Below are positions 22,981-32,709 of a stretch of 64,000 nucleotides of DNA, piece after piece. Position numbers and translations under genes: made by a program. The stretch covers positions 248,001-312,000 of the forward strand of contig NZ_JADOEQ010000001.1 of the NCBI RefSeq assembly GCF_016745255.1, written 5' to 3'. Every line of letters begins with the position of its first letter. Within the stretch, counting starts at the first letter, position 1. This DNA comes from Enterococcus sp. BWR-S5. GTDB lineage: Bacteria > Bacillota > Bacilli > Lactobacillales > Enterococcaceae. Under the pieces are notes generated by a model, which worked only from the letters and a program-made list of their open reading frames with translations, was not told the origin of the DNA and did no database searches.

Positions 22981-23018
22981 ACTCCTTCTGCTTTTATTAG
23001 CAGAGGGAGTTTTTTTGT
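22981..23018 (+). terminator. Intrinsic terminator at prophage/chromosome border
   Basis: ACTCCTTCTGC (22981-22991) pairs with GCAGAGGGAGT (23000-23010), then seven T. Confidence 0.8.
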
Positions 23019-23047
23019 TGCGTAAAAATCAGATAGAATAGGTAAAT

Positions 23048-23091
23048 AAAAAAGGGATTCTTCAGCAAGAAGCGGAAGAATTCCTTTTTTA
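23048..23091 (-). terminator. Bidirectional terminator after the blaR1-like gene
   Basis: AAAAAAGGGATTCTTC pairs with GAAGAATTCCTTTTTT, flanked by A and T runs on the two sides; it ends the minus-strand blaI/blaR1-like transcript. Confidence 0.8.
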
Positions 23092-23122
23092 TATAGAAGT
23101 ATACGAGCGTTTTGCAAGAATG

Positions 23123-24262
23123 TTACTGTTCTACTGGTGAGTAAATAAACGGTCGACCAACTGATTGGTCTATTGAATTGTTCAAATAGGAATTGGCAGA
23201 TTCGTTCTGTGTCTCATTGGTGATTGCAGCCTGAGCTTCTGTTCTTGGGGAGACGCTGTAAGAGCCAATGAAGATGGCGAGAGCAATCATAAGTAAGCTG
23301 ATAAAGATAACAGCCATAGTGCTTCTTGGTCGTAATTGTTGAAAGGACAGCATTGCTTGTAATCGACGTTGTATTTCGTTGGGATTCTCATAGAGCGTAA
23401 CAGCAGCTGTTTTTTCTTTGTATTTTCCCGAATGCTTGCTCATTTCTATCAAGGTCATACCATAGTCATAGCGTTCTTCTTTTGTTAGTCCACGTGTCGA
23501 GGCCTCATCACAGGCGTATTCGCATTCTCGATTGACCGCCTTACTGATGGCGTAAACCAGAGGATTGAACCAATGAAGACAAAGAATCAACTGCATAAAC
23601 CATTTGTATAAAATATCTTTGCTCTTAAGATGGCTGAGCTCATGTGTGAGAATATGGCGAAGCTGAGTTTCCGTCAAGTCCGTATGTGGAAGAACGATAC
23701 TGCTCTTTCTAATGCCCAACAATAATGGTGAAGATACTAAAGGTGTTGTGTAAAGCTCAACTGGCGCAGTTATTTTTTTCTCTTCACAAATGGTACTTAG
23801 GAGATCCAGCAGCTTAGGGTCATCAACAGGTGTCCAGTTCGCTTTGATATATTTAACAAAGCTTTGATATTTTGTGACTTTTTGGACGATCAGAAAAAGT
23901 GCGACCAGTAACCAAATAATAGCTATATACTTTTCGACAGGTGTACGTACACTCCCTAGCACAACATTATTCCCGATAGCTACGTTTTCTCCTACGATAA
24001 TTGGAGAGGCGCTGTTCCCTTTGCCAAATATCAGCTCATAAGCAGATGTTGATTCAACGAAAGGATAGAAAGAACCTATTAGACTATATCTGGCTGAAAC
24101 AGGAAGGATGAAGCGAAAAAGTACAATTAACAACAGAAAGTATTGCACACGTTGAGAAAAAATTTTTTTTAGATAAGGACTGGCTATTCTCCATATAAGA
24201 AAGAGGAGTGATCCGGAGAAGCTAAGGGAGAAGAGCAAATTGAGAAATATTTCGATTGTCAT
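23123..24262 (-). CDS. BlaR1/MecR1-like M56 membrane metalloprotease
   Basis: 379 residues. Four to five membrane spans include 1-24, 40-60, 111-128 and 315-340. The zinc protease motif HELSH is at 207-211, with the downstream glutamate region NRECEYACDEAS. In the family, ligand sensing triggers self-cleavage and then destruction of the BlaI-type repressor. Full BlaR1 proteins are near 580 residues with an external penicillin-binding domain; here only about 40 residues follow the last span, so the beta-lactam sensor is absent and the signal is unknown. It overlaps the repressor gene by four bases. Confidence 0.85.
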   Translation of the reverse strand: MTIEIFLNLLFSLSFSGSLLFLIWRIASPYLKKIFSQRVQYFLLLIVLFRFILPVSARYSLIGSFYPFVESTSAYELIFGKGNSASPIIVGENVAIGNNVVLGSVRTPVEKYIAIIWLLVALFLIVQKVTKYQSFVKYIKANWTPVDDPKLLDLLSTICEEKKITAPVELYTTPLVSSPLLLGIRKSSIVLPHTDLTETQLRHILTHELSHLKSKDILYKWFMQLILCLHWFNPLVYAISKAVNRECEYACDEASTRGLTKEERYDYGMTLIEMSKHSGKYKEKTAAVTLYENPNEIQRRLQAMLSFQQLRPRSTMAVIFISLLMIALAIFIGSYSVSPRTEAQAAITNETQNESANSYLNNSIDQSVGRPFIYSPVEQ

Positions 24263-24633
24263 TTCGCATTTTTCTCCCAGTATTCTTTTAATTCCTGCAT
24301 TTCATCGCTGGATATCAAATCATTTTCAACTAGTGTAGCAATCAAGCCTTTGACTTCACCTTCATAAACCTTCCCCACAAAATCAGTTGTTTCCTGTTTA
24401 AGGTATTCTTGTTCTGTCAGGACAGCCATATATTCATTTTTCCGGCCTTTTTTTTGAACCTTCAGCATGTTTTTATCTGTCAAGCGAGATAAAAAAGTCA
24501 GGATTGTATTATTTTTCCATGTAAATTCTTTTTTGTGCAGCTCGTCGACAATCTCAGAAAACATCATTTGACGATTGTTTTCCCAGAAAATCTTTAGTAT
24601 TTCTAGCTCTGAGTCGGATATCAATGTAGCCAT
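24259..24633 (-). CDS. BlaI/MecI/CopY-type repressor
   Basis: 124 residues, winged helix typical of the family (SDSELEILKIFWENNRQMMF, then FTWKNNTILTFLSRLTDKNM). It dimerises on TACA-N-TGTA type dyads. Such a dyad lies at 24743-24763 between this gene and the divergent gene at 24821, so it probably represses both. It is co-transcribed with the M56 protease that should inactivate it. The regulated function is not a beta-lactamase. Confidence 0.88.
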   Translation of the reverse strand: MATLISDSELEILKIFWENNRQMMFSEIVDELHKKEFTWKNNTILTFLSRLTDKNMLKVQKKGRKNEYMAVLTEQEYLKQETTDFVGKVYEGEVKGLIATLVENDLISSDEMQELKEYWEKNAK

Positions 24634-24742
24634 TCTTCAGTCTCCTTTTTAATAATTACTGTCTCTTGTCAGCAAAATGACAAAGACTTTAGCGATTTAA
24701 TTATAACATGAATATTGACACAATATAATAACGTATGCTAGT

Positions 24743-24763
24743 ATAACTACATGTTGTAGTTAT
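24743..24763. promoter_or_regulatory. BlaI-type operator dyad
   Basis: ATAACTACA (24743-24751), three bases, TGTAGTTAT (24755-24763): a perfect 9-bp inverted repeat with the ACTACA/TGTAGT core of BlaI/MecI/CopY operators. TTGACA (24716-24721) upstream on the plus strand and TATAAT on the minus strand (about 24703-24708) mark divergent promoters. Confidence 0.8.
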
Positions 24764-24820
24764 GAAATGTGAGCGCGCACAAATGAACTTAACAACACTC
24801 TCAGTTTTAGGGGGTATTAC

Positions 24821-25750
24821 TTGAATAAAAAATATTTGTTGGGGTTGATTGCTTTATTTATTGTAGTAATCACAATAAATAAGTATGACCTATTTCGTAA
24901 TCAATCTGAAACACCGGATGCACCGGATGTATCTGAGGTATCCACAACGGAAAGCTCAGAGATAGGCGACGAACTGATTGACGTAGCTAGTCAATCAAAA
25001 GAAGAATTATATAGTATTCTCCATATGTACGCCAGTAATCCTCAGCTGATTACTCAAGCGACAATATTTGAACAGCAAATCACGTTTGTCGCTAAAGTGA
25101 GCGGGGAGTCTATGGAAATAGAATCTCCTGATACTACTTTGGCAGGGAAATCCTATGTTGCTGTTTATCTATTAAGGGATCAGAGCATACCCATTTATTT
25201 AAATATTTCGATGATCGAAAGAGAGAGCTGGCCGCAAGACGGTGATCTTCTAAGAATTACAGGAATACCAACCGGCTACCTGTATGCAGTTCATGAAAAT
25301 CAACGAATAAATATTCTGGATATTGAGGCAGTGAGTATAGAGCAGCAAACGAGTACCACAAATATGACAGCTGAAAAAATGATTGAAACGAATGAGTATA
25401 AAATAACAATTGCAGATACTGAAATCTTGTATGATGCATTTGATAACCAGACCATGATTATTTATTATACATTCAAAAATAAAAAAGCATCGATTGCTGC
25501 TTCTCCGATAAAGACCCATTTTTTCTTTAGTCAGGGAGGGGAGCAATTGACCCATACGGTTTTAGCAGACCACAATGAAGCACTTGATCCGTCAGCTTTG
25601 AGTATTGAGTTATTGGAACCAGGTACAGAGCTGTTGTATTATTCCGCACTAAAATTAATCAAACTGGACATGCCTGTAGAGATGCGAGTGTACGATGATG
25701 AATATACTCTACTGAACAAGCAAAGTCTAAAACTTTCAGAAGCAAAGTAG
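24821..25750 (+). CDS. Membrane-anchored protein with DUF5067-like domain
   Basis: TTG start after AGGGGG; 309 residues. The signal anchor is residues 4-22 (YLLGLIALFIVVITINKYD), so most of the protein is outside. Residues about 60-180 are an unrecognised beta-rich part. Residues about 190-305 (NEYKITIADTEILYDAFDNQ, then IIYYTFKNK) fit the DUF5067 immunoglobulin-like domain of Gram-positive surface proteins. It is divergent from the blaI-like gene with the operator between them, so it is the likely regulated target. The molecular function is unknown. Confidence 0.7.
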   Translation: MNKKYLLGLIALFIVVITINKYDLFRNQSETPDAPDVSEVSTTESSEIGDELIDVASQSKEELYSILHMYASNPQLITQATIFEQQITFVAKVSGESMEIESPDTTLAGKSYVAVYLLRDQSIPIYLNISMIERESWPQDGDLLRITGIPTGYLYAVHENQRINILDIEAVSIEQQTSTTNMTAEKMIETNEYKITIADTEILYDAFDNQTMIIYYTFKNKKASIAASPIKTHFFFSQGGEQLTHTVLADHNEALDPSALSIELLEPGTELLYYSALKLIKLDMPVEMRVYDDEYTLLNKQSLKLSEAK

Positions 25751-25826
25751 GAAGTGTTTATAAGAGTGTGGTAGGTCTACATGAAGCACGTCCAGAAGTT
25801 AAAAAAAGGATATGAGGAGAAGTAAA

Positions 25827-26279
25827 ATGAGAAAAAATTTGTTATATACGGGGATTTTATTGACGATGATAACTATGCTGATTGCTGGCTGTGGAGCAGC
25901 TGCTGACAAATCAGCTGGTAGTAGCCAAGAAACAAAAACAGAAAAAAAGCAGGCCAATTTTGATGAAATTCAAGTTGGATTGACAAAGGATGAGCTAGTC
26001 AAAACATATGGTGAGCCAGAGGAGACCATTTCTGATAATACTGAAGTTATTCAAGGGCTGACAACCGATATGACAGAACTGCAAGCTGATTTGGCAGATG
26101 AAGAAAAGCAGCAGAAAGTCGTGACTTTTTTTGGCGGCAGTGAAGAAAACATGCAGGAAGCACTCACTGATATGCTAGATACAGCCAGTGAAGGAATAGA
26201 GCTTTTGAAATATACAGTAGATGGCAAAGAAATAAATGTCTATATTGTCGGTGGGAAAGTGTTGCTCAGAACTTTTTAG
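25827..26279 (+). CDS. Lipoprotein with BamE/SmpA-like repeat
   Basis: The ATG at 25827 is chosen because GAGGAG lies just before it; an ATG at 25812 is upstream of the site. About 150 residues: signal peptide with lipobox LIAGC, a charged linker, then IQVGLTKDELVKTYGEPEET, the opening of the small BamE/SmpA-like fold found in many Gram-positive lipoproteins. It is anchored outside. It follows the DUF5067-like gene in the same direction, with 76 bases between, and may be co-transcribed. The role is unknown. Confidence 0.75.
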   Translation: MRKNLLYTGILLTMITMLIAGCGAAADKSAGSSQETKTEKKQANFDEIQVGLTKDELVKTYGEPEETISDNTEVIQGLTTDMTELQADLADEEKQQKVVTFFGGSEENMQEALTDMLDTASEGIELLKYTVDGKEINVYIVGGKVLLRTF

Positions 26280-26426
26280 AGTAACGAATCGTGAGAAAAT
26301 CAAACGAGCATTCTAGTAAAGACGATACCTGGTAATAATACGATTGTGGAGTAAACAAAAAACAGTGTGCCATAGTTTTTCAATTGTATGAGTACGCGAG
26401 ATAAAAAATGAAATGGAGCACAACCA

Positions 26427-26930
26427 ATGAAATATATTGTGAAACAGAAATTGGTCGCGTTGAAGCCGACCTATGAAATTTTAGATGGTGCAGGGAATGC
26501 GGTTTATAAAGTAAAAGGTAGCTTTCTTGGCAGAGAAAGTTTTGAAATTACCGATTTAGAAGGAAAAACTGTTGCGAAATGTAAAACCAATGTAAACCTG
26601 ATGAGTGTATTAGGCTCGTTTTTACGGTACAATTTTAAAAAATACCACATTGATGTAGAAGATCAGACAGCGTTATCGATTGCACGATCACTGAATATTT
26701 TCAGCTATAATTTCAATGTTGATTCTTCGATTGGAGCCGTTCAGTTAGGCTATGGTGCTACAGGCAGTCATCAATTTACTTTGGATGGCGCTGTTCTGTG
26801 TGATATCGACAAGCGGAAGCTGACTATGGGCGGTGACGAATATCATCTTGAAATCGACGATGCACACGATCATAGAGTATTCCTGTTAACGACGATTGCC
26901 CTAGACCGCATTTATTATACAAAGAGATAA
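26427..26930 (+). CDS. LURP-one-related / tubby-like protein
   Basis: 167 residues, no signal or clear membrane span. The pattern MKYIVKQKLVALKPTYEILD, VYKVKGSFLGRESFEITDLE and FLLTTIALDRIYY is that of the LURP-one-related (DUF567, tubby C-like) family. These are 12-stranded barrels of unknown bacterial role. A second, diverged member lies at 43083-43604. It is a single gene, ended by a hairpin at 26963-27012. Confidence 0.75.
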   Translation: MKYIVKQKLVALKPTYEILDGAGNAVYKVKGSFLGRESFEITDLEGKTVAKCKTNVNLMSVLGSFLRYNFKKYHIDVEDQTALSIARSLNIFSYNFNVDSSIGAVQLGYGATGSHQFTLDGAVLCDIDKRKLTMGGDEYHLEIDDAHDHRVFLLTTIALDRIYYTKR

Positions 26931-26962
26931 AAGAGAGCATTGCTTAAATTTATAAAGAAACT

Positions 26963-27012
26963 AGAGAGTGGTCAGATGGTCCAAATGGGGAGCATCAGAT
27001 CACTCTTTTATT
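26963..27012 (+). terminator. Intrinsic terminator
   Basis: AGAGTGGTCAGATG pairs imperfectly with CATCAGATCACTCT across a 14-base loop, followed by TTTTATTT. Confidence 0.65.
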
Positions 27013-27145
27013 TGTAGTAAGGAAAAGTATCCGGTTTTGGGGGATGTCTGAAATAATACTCTCAGAGATATTTAAGAATAATATAGACGGATAATAGACC
27101 ACTCCGTTATAATAGAGAAAAAGAAAAAAAGGATGATGACATTTT

Positions 27146-28447
27146 ATGGACCCCCAGATAGGCATGATGCTGCCTGTACTGCTTATATTGATTTTACTTT
27201 CGGCATTCTTCTCTTCCAGTGAAACAGCGTACTCTTCACTGAATAGAATCCGAATGATGAAGCTGGCGGAAGCCGGTGATAAACGAGCAAAAATTGCATT
27301 AGAATTGTTAAATGATTTTGACCGTTTTCTTTCCGCGGTTCTGATAGGAAATAACATTGTGAATATTGCCAGCTCGTCTATTGCGACGATGCTGTTTGTC
27401 GCGTATTTTGGAAATATGGGTGTCACGCTGTCTACGGTAGTGATGACAATCGTTGTATTAATCTTCGCTGAGATTTCACCTAAGACGATTGCGAAGGAGT
27501 CACCGGAGTATTTCGCGTTGGCTTTTGCAAGACCTTTAAAACTATTGATTATGGTTTTATCGCCTTTGACCCTGCTCTTTGCAGGAATGAAAAAGATTCT
27601 GGTCTGGCTGATGCCTAAAAAGGATGGTGGTCCGTCAATCACTGAGGAAGAGCTGCTAACTTTAGTAGAGGAAGCGGTACAAGAAGGCTCGATTGATGAA
27701 GAGGATGAAATTCTGATTAAAAACGTGGTTGAGTTCAATGATCTTGAGGTTCAGGATATTTATACGCCGCGTCCGGAGATTGTTTCAATCAGCAGTAAAA
27801 AGAGTCTGGATGAGATTTCAGATTTATTTCGGGAAAGTGGGCTTTCTCGTCTGCCTTACTATGACCAAACAATCGATCAGGTGATTGGCGTGGTGAATCA
27901 GAAAGATTTCTATTATGATGTGCTAATTGGTGCGATGGAACTGACGGAGATTGTGAAACCGGTGCTGTTTATCCATAAAACAATGCGTATATCAGAGCTG
28001 ATGAAGAAATTTCAGATGGAACAAAGCCATTTGGCAATCGTTGTTGATGAGTATGGTGGAACAGAAGGTCTTGTGACCTTGGAAGATGTCGTGGAAGAGC
28101 TAGTCGGTGAGATATGGGATGAGCATGATGATCGGCAGACAGATTACCAAAAGCTTAACGAGCGCCAATACTTGATTCAAGGGGCAGCAGAGTTCGATGT
28201 GCTGGAAGACCTTTTTAATCTTGAGAATGACACGACAGCCACAACACTTGGTGGGTATATCATGTCTACTTTAGGACATGTACCGACAGTTGGTGAAGTC
28301 CTTGAAATTACTGGTCTGAAGCTGGAAATCAAGAAGATGGACGAACATCGTGTCGATGAAGTAATGGTAACAGTCATACCGGAACAAGAAGAAGTTGCCG
28401 AGGTGCCTGAGCTGGCTGAAACACCAGTATTGGAAGATGGTCATTAA
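27146..28447 (+). CDS. CNNM/CorC-family transporter with CBS domains
   Basis: 433 residues. N-terminal DUF21 membrane domain with three to four spans (6-26, about 62-82, 92-112, 130-150) and the family signature ([12 protein letters not shown]). Two CBS domains follow at about 205-325 ([33 protein letters not shown]), then the CorC/HlyC C-terminal domain. Such proteins export or regulate Mg2+/Co2+; the old name hemolysin is misleading. Single gene with its own terminator. Confidence 0.92.
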   Translation: MDPQIGMMLPVLLILILLSAFFSSSETAYSSLNRIRMMKLAEAGDKRAKIALELLNDFDRFLSAVLIGNNIVNIASSSIATMLFVAYFGNMGVTLSTVVMTIVVLIFAEISPKTIAKESPEYFALAFARPLKLLIMVLSPLTLLFAGMKKILVWLMPKKDGGPSITEEELLTLVEEAVQEGSIDEEDEILIKNVVEFNDLEVQDIYTPRPEIVSISSKKSLDEISDLFRESGLSRLPYYDQTIDQVIGVVNQKDFYYDVLIGAMELTEIVKPVLFIHKTMRISELMKKFQMEQSHLAIVVDEYGGTEGLVTLEDVVEELVGEIWDEHDDRQTDYQKLNERQYLIQGAAEFDVLEDLFNLENDTTATTLGGYIMSTLGHVPTVGEVLEITGLKLEIKKMDEHRVDEVMVTVIPEQEEVAEVPELAETPVLEDGH

Positions 28448-28458
28448 TATAGAGGAAT

Positions 28459-28509
28459 AAAAACGATGGTTTCAAGAAAACAGCCTTTTCTTGAAACCAT
28501 CGTTTTTTA
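28459..28509. terminator. Bidirectional terminator between the CBS transporter and lacD
   Basis: AAAACGATGGTTTCAAGAAAA pairs over its length with TTTTCTTGAAACCATCGTTTT, a five-base loop and A/T runs on both sides. Confidence 0.9.
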
Positions 28510-28515
28510 GTTACA

Positions 28516-29487
28516 TCATTTTTTGGCAGTATAAGAGGTAGCTGTTTCCTTCAAAACAGCGTTGAGTTCTTCAATGTTTTTTCGTCCGATTGTTTGCAGC
28601 CATTCTCTGGCGGCTGCTTCACCATCCTTGATGAAAGGCTCCACACCACCAGCCCAAGTAGCTCGTCCACAAAGAACGCCGTTAAACGTTGAGCCAGCCT
28701 CTTTAGCAAAATGAAGTGTGTCTTTAAATAAGTCAGCTGAAACACCAGCGCTTAAAAAGATAAAGGGAATATCAGTTATTTCGCTTTGCTCAAGAAAGTA
28801 AGCTTGTGCTTGCTCTTTTGTATAAATAATCTCTTCGCCAAAGCCTTCAACAAAGTTCATATTTACAGGTACTTCTACTTTTAATACATCGACATGAAAT
28901 TGAGGTGCAGAAAAAACCTTCATCATTTCAATTACTTTTCTTGGTTTGACCTGTGCATACTCTTTAGATTGCGGGTCATCGATTGTATCATCGTAAGAAA
29001 GGAGCTCAAGATAAAACGGCAGATTTTCTGCGAGACATTCAGAGGCGATTCTTTCAACAAAGGCTTTTTTTCGATCATTGATTTCATTGCTCTCATCTAC
29101 ATCGTAATAAAGCAGGAACTTACAGGCATCGGCGCCGGCTTCTTTCAACCGACGTACTGACCAATGATCGAGTAAATCGGGAAAGCGGCCCTTTACAGAA
29201 GAATCATAGCCTGTTTTTTCATACGCCAACAGCAGTCCAGCATGTTCATCTCGTACCTTGCTTGCAGGAAGGCCATATTCTGGGTCAAGCAAGATGGAGG
29301 AAGCATAGGGGGTCAGTTCTTCTGAAACTAAGCTTTTGAATGTTTCGATTTCTTTTTCATCGGTTGCGGGCTGAAAGCGAGTCATCATTTTTTTCATGGC
29401 TCCTCGCTGATCAATTGCCAGTGCAGCAATCACGCCGTCCTGATTAGCAAGTCTTGTCATTGCAGCTTGTTTTAGTGTGTCGTTCAA
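28516..29487 (-). CDS. lacD: Tagatose-1,6-bisphosphate aldolase
   Basis: 323 residues. It begins with the class I LacD pattern ([18 protein letters not shown]), followed by EYGLPASK, the Schiff-base lysine region ([20 protein letters not shown]) and [11 protein letters not shown]. It splits tagatose-1,6-bisphosphate to dihydroxyacetone phosphate and glyceraldehyde-3-phosphate, the last step of the tagatose-6-phosphate pathway. Last gene of lacRABCD; 11 bases after lacC. Confidence 0.96.
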   Translation of the reverse strand: MNDTLKQAAMTRLANQDGVIAALAIDQRGAMKKMMTRFQPATDEKEIETFKSLVSEELTPYASSILLDPEYGLPASKVRDEHAGLLLAYEKTGYDSSVKGRFPDLLDHWSVRRLKEAGADACKFLLYYDVDESNEINDRKKAFVERIASECLAENLPFYLELLSYDDTIDDPQSKEYAQVKPRKVIEMMKVFSAPQFHVDVLKVEVPVNMNFVEGFGEEIIYTKEQAQAYFLEQSEITDIPFIFLSAGVSADLFKDTLHFAKEAGSTFNGVLCGRATWAGGVEPFIKDGEAAAREWLQTIGRKNIEELNAVLKETATSYTAKK

Positions 29488-29498
29488 TGTTATTCCTC

Positions 29499-30434
29499 CT
29501 AAAGTTTTTCTACAAGTATTTGGTCAAAGTAATCCTTGAAATGCTCTGTATTAATCGCTCCGGTCTGGTGCTCTAAGGTATTAAGCAAACCGGTGGTCAT
29601 GCCAGTTTTTACGATGTCAGGCAACGTTTTTCTTTGATACAGTGCAGCAGCGAACCCAGCCAATGACGCATCACCGGAACCAACAGGGCTAACTGCTTGG
29701 ATTTTTGGCAGTGAAGCTTTGTAGTAGCTGTCACCATCCTTAATTAGAGCGCCCTCTGCTCCTAGTGTTACGACAATATATGAGACACCATCAAAGAGAG
29801 GATTTTGCAGATAATCCAGCAATTGCTCGATATTTTTACTGGTGTCCTTTTGTACTAGTTCAGCAAGTTCATGGTGATTCGGCTTGATAAGATACGGCTT
29901 GTCCTTACCTGTCAAAGCCTGAGAAAGATATTTTCCAGAGCTATCCAGCAATACCTTGCAGTTTTCGTTGGCTGCCTGAGAAAGCAGCACCTGATAAAAG
30001 TCTTCTGGAAATCCTTGAGGCAAGCTTCCAGAAATGGTAATCCATTCGATGTCTGTCTTTATCAAAGCAGTAAAATTTTTTAAGAATTGATCGATTTCCT
30101 TTGAAGTAATAACTGGTCCGGATTCTAGAATCTCTGTCTGTTTATTTTCAGATAGAATCGCAATACAGTTACGTGTTTCTCCGGCACAGGGGGCAAAGGC
30201 GTGCTTGATACCTAGTTGGTCAAGACCATCTTTTACCAGCTCACCTGTATGACCGCCAAGAAAGCCTGTAGCAGTGACGGGTATCTCCAATTGATGGAGT
30301 ACTCTGCTGACATTCAATCCTTTTCCACCAGATGTCTTAGTTACTTGAGCTGCCCGATTAACATCATCCAACTGTAGATTGTCAACAAAATAAGAAATGT
30401 CTATTGAAGGATTGAGTGTTACTGTCAATAACAT
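29499..30434 (-). CDS. lacC: Tagatose-6-phosphate kinase
   Basis: The ATG at 30434 follows GGAGATG; an in-frame TTG 39 bases upstream lies in the lacB end and is rejected. 311 residues of the PfkB sugar kinase family: [17 protein letters not shown] start, [12 protein letters not shown] substrate loop, [10 protein letters not shown], and [17 protein letters not shown] with the catalytic Asp. It phosphorylates tagatose-6-phosphate for LacD. A phosphofructokinase role (FruK) is possible by family, but the operon settles it. Confidence 0.95.
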   Translation of the reverse strand: MLLTVTLNPSIDISYFVDNLQLDDVNRAAQVTKTSGGKGLNVSRVLHQLEIPVTATGFLGGHTGELVKDGLDQLGIKHAFAPCAGETRNCIAILSENKQTEILESGPVITSKEIDQFLKNFTALIKTDIEWITISGSLPQGFPEDFYQVLLSQAANENCKVLLDSSGKYLSQALTGKDKPYLIKPNHHELAELVQKDTSKNIEQLLDYLQNPLFDGVSYIVVTLGAEGALIKDGDSYYKASLPKIQAVSPVGSGDASLAGFAAALYQRKTLPDIVKTGMTTGLLNTLEHQTGAINTEHFKDYFDQILVEKL

Positions 30435-30445
30435 AGATCCATCTC

Positions 30446-30964
30446 CTAATCTGTATAGTCGCCGCGATCCCATTTTTCCAGAAATTCATCAAAGATGTGT
30501 TCATCAGCGATTTCTTCTGCATGGGTCGTTTCGATGTCTTCGATTTTTTGAATCAATTGTTTATTTTCTAGTGTCGGCTGATATTCTGTTTTTAAAAATT
30601 CCTGAATGATGTCACATAATAAGAGTTCGCCGATAATTTTTCCACCAAAAGCGATGACATTCGCATTCAATTCTTTTTTTGCATAGACGGCAGTAGACAT
30701 GTCTCTGACTAATGCTGCTCGAATGCCGGGAACCTTATTGACCGCATTGGTTATCCCAACGCCGGTACCACAAATCGTAACACCGAAATCTGCTCGTCCT
30801 GAGCTGACTAACAGACCCACTTTTCTTCCATAAATAGGGTAGTGAGTGCGAGAAAAATCATAGGTTCCAACATCCAGCACGTCATGTCCCTGACTCTTTA
30901 AAAAATCTGATACAGCAATCTTTGTATCTGTGACAATATGGTCACAGCCAATAGCAATCTTCAT
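30446..30964 (-). CDS. lacB: Galactose-6-phosphate isomerase subunit LacB
   Basis: 172 residues of the RpiB/LacAB family: [20 protein letters not shown] start, [11 protein letters not shown], and the [16 protein letters not shown] phosphate loop with catalytic Cys. With LacA it forms the heteromer that converts galactose-6-phosphate to tagatose-6-phosphate. It lies 12 bases after lacA. Confidence 0.95.
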   Translation of the reverse strand: MKIAIGCDHIVTDTKIAVSDFLKSQGHDVLDVGTYDFSRTHYPIYGRKVGLLVSSGRADFGVTICGTGVGITNAVNKVPGIRAALVRDMSTAVYAKKELNANVIAFGGKIIGELLLCDIIQEFLKTEYQPTLENKQLIQKIEDIETTHAEEIADEHIFDEFLEKWDRGDYTD

Positions 30965-30975
30965 TCTTCTTCCTC

Positions 30976-31404
30976 CTAAAACATTTTGTTGAGCATATCT
31001 ACACGAATTTGGTGACGGCCGCCTTCATAGTGGGAAGTCAAGAAAGCGTAAACAATATTCTTTGCGAGATCCGGTCCCACGATACCACTTCCAAGCGTGA
31101 TGATACAAGAGTTGTTGTGTTCTCGTGTCATATAGGCAGAGCGCTCGTCAGAAACCTCAGCAGCAATGATCCCGTTGTGCTTGGTAGCAGCTATAAAACT
31201 GCCGGCACCATAACGATCAAATAAGATGCCAAAAGCTTCGTCATTTTCTCTGATTTTTTCAACGACACGTGTTGTTGAGTCGATAAAGTCCAGAGCTTCA
31301 GCTCCTGTTGTATCTATGACCTCAAACTCCTTTTCCTTAAGAAAGCCATGAATCATGTCTTTCATCTGTGTTCCTTCTTTGTCGGCACCAATTATTACTT
31401 GCAT
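30976..31404 (-). CDS. lacA: Galactose-6-phosphate isomerase subunit LacA
   Basis: The ATG at 31404 is best placed for AGGAGG; an adjacent GTG at 31407 is possible. 142 residues, the usual LacA length, same fold as LacB but with [20 protein letters not shown] in the loop region where LacB has its catalytic Cys. It pairs with LacB. It starts about 12 bases after lacR, in one operon. Confidence 0.94.
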   Translation of the reverse strand: MQVIIGADKEGTQMKDMIHGFLKEKEFEVIDTTGAEALDFIDSTTRVVEKIRENDEAFGILFDRYGAGSFIAATKHNGIIAAEVSDERSAYMTREHNNSCIITLGSGIVGPDLAKNIVYAFLTSHYEGGRHQIRVDMLNKMF

Positions 31405-31416
31405 CACTGTTTCCTC

Positions 31417-32175
31417 CTAGTTGATAATTTGGATGATTTTTTCATATTTCGTCACTAATTCCTCGGGAATTGTCTTATCCGTAATGAGATAGTCTGCATC
31501 TGACAAGGAATAGAATTTATAAAAATCCTGTTTATCCAGCTTAAAATGGTCTGCGATGATGTATTTCGTATGGGCACTCTGCAAGATTGTGCGTTGTGTA
31601 ACCCCTTCGTCCTCATTTGAATTCGTAACGAACGTATCGAGAATCCCATTGACACCAATAAATGCTTTGTGGACTTGGATGCTTGCGACTGTATCGTTGG
31701 CAATCGTACCAACAAATGCACCGGTTTTTGACCGATAAGAGCCGCCGATTAGAACCAACTCAAACCGACTGTCATTTTTGAATTTATCAAATACATGGAT
31801 TGAATTTGTAATGATTTTCGCATAGTCACAGGTCAGATAATCATAAACCAGCTCAATTGTGGTTCCGGGTCCCAGAAATACAGTATCTCCGGTGTCTATC
31901 TGAGCAGCAATGTTTTTAGCGACTTCTTCTTTTTCAGATAAATGGATATTCTTTTTTTCAATATGACTTAGCTCCATAAGTGTAAGGTCATTGCTTTTTG
32001 TGGCTTTTGCTCCGCCATGAACACGAATCAATTTTCCTTGCTGCTCGAGTTCTTTTAGGTCTCTTCGTACAGTCATTTCTGTTACATTAATCTTTTCAGT
32101 GATGTCACTCACCTTCAAAAATGCTTTTTTATCTAGAAGATCAAGCAGAGCCTTTTGACGTTCTTCCTTTATCAA
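31417..32175 (-). CDS. lacR: Lactose operon repressor, DeoR family
   Basis: 252 residues. Helix-turn-helix DITEKINVTEMTVRRDLKEL and LIRVHGGA near the N-terminus, then the sugar-phosphate-binding DeoR domain (GDTVFLGPGTTIELVYDYL, VLIGGSYRSKTGAFVG). Tagatose-6-phosphate is the known inducer of LacR proteins. Here lacR leads the lacABCD operon and faces lacFEG across a 200-base control region, so it should regulate both and itself. Confidence 0.93.
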   Translation of the reverse strand: MIKEERQKALLDLLDKKAFLKVSDITEKINVTEMTVRRDLKELEQQGKLIRVHGGAKATKSNDLTLMELSHIEKKNIHLSEKEEVAKNIAAQIDTGDTVFLGPGTTIELVYDYLTCDYAKIITNSIHVFDKFKNDSRFELVLIGGSYRSKTGAFVGTIANDTVASIQVHKAFIGVNGILDTFVTNSNEDEGVTQRTILQSAHTKYIIADHFKLDKQDFYKFYSLSDADYLITDKTIPEELVTKYEKIIQIIN

Positions 32176-32207
32176 ATCTAACTCCTCCTTAATTTTTTTG
32201 TTTTAAA

Positions 32208-32360
32208 ATGTTCGTTTATGTTTAAATAGAACTTATCATCTATTTTCCTTTCTGTCAATGGGAAATATTTTTGTTTATTTAAAGAAATTAGGTTGACATA
32301 TAAATGAAAGCGGTATATTATTTGTTTGTAACGAACATAAATAAACAAAAACAAACATAA
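32208..32360. promoter_or_regulatory. lac divergent control region with LacR-type operators
   Basis: ATGTTCGTT at 32208-32216 beside lacR recurs inverted as AACGAACAT at 32330-32338 beside lacF, 122 bases apart; both extend into the ATAAA/TTTAT words of LacR-type sites, with another AAACATAAA near 32352-32360. The lacF promoter is TTGACA (32293-32298), 17 bases, TATTAT (32316-32321), so the right operator covers the start region. Looping between the two sites is plausible. Confidence 0.7.
32304..32318 (+). promoter_or_regulatory. Candidate CcpA cre site
   Basis: ATGAAAGCGGTATAT matches the consensus WTGNAANCGNWNNCW except at position 14. It lies between the -35 and -10 of lacF, where CcpA would block transcription in glucose. 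Confidence 0.6.
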
Positions 32361-32375
32361 AGTGAGGGAACGATA

Positions 32376-32684
32376 ATGAATAAAGAAGAAGCAGCAATGG
32401 TTGGTTTTGAAGTGGTCGCTTTCGCAGGGGAAGCTCGGTCTAAATTAATGGAGGCGTTGAGCGAAGCGGAGAAGGGAAATTTTACAGAAGCAGATCGTTT
32501 AGTAGAGGAAGCGAACAGCAGCCTCATCGAGGCGCATAAATCACAAACCCAGATGCTGGCAGCTGAGGCTAGAGGAGAAGCGGTTGAGGTAGGATTTATT
32601 ATGGTTCATGCGCAAGATCACCTGATGACAACTATGTTATTGAAGGATACAATCAAGCATTTATTTAACATTTATAAGAAATAA
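32376..32684 (+). CDS. lacF: Lactose PTS enzyme IIA
   Basis: 102 residues of the all-helical lactose/cellobiose IIA family, with the phosphorylated His in MVHAQDHLMTTML. It passes phosphate from HPr to the IIB part of LacE. First gene of the rightward lacFEG operon, with GTGAGGGA before the ATG; lacE follows after 25 bases. Confidence 0.95.
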   Translation: MNKEEAAMVGFEVVAFAGEARSKLMEALSEAEKGNFTEADRLVEEANSSLIEAHKSQTQMLAAEARGEAVEVGFIMVHAQDHLMTTMLLKDTIKHLFNIYKK

Positions 32685-32709
32685 TTGAAAAAGAGAAAGG
32701 AGTTTTATC

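Noticed and set aside
23123-24633. Beta-lactam resistance (blaI-blaR1) system
   Set aside because: The M56 protein lacks the penicillin-binding sensor and no beta-lactamase or PBP2a gene is adjacent, so resistance is not supported.
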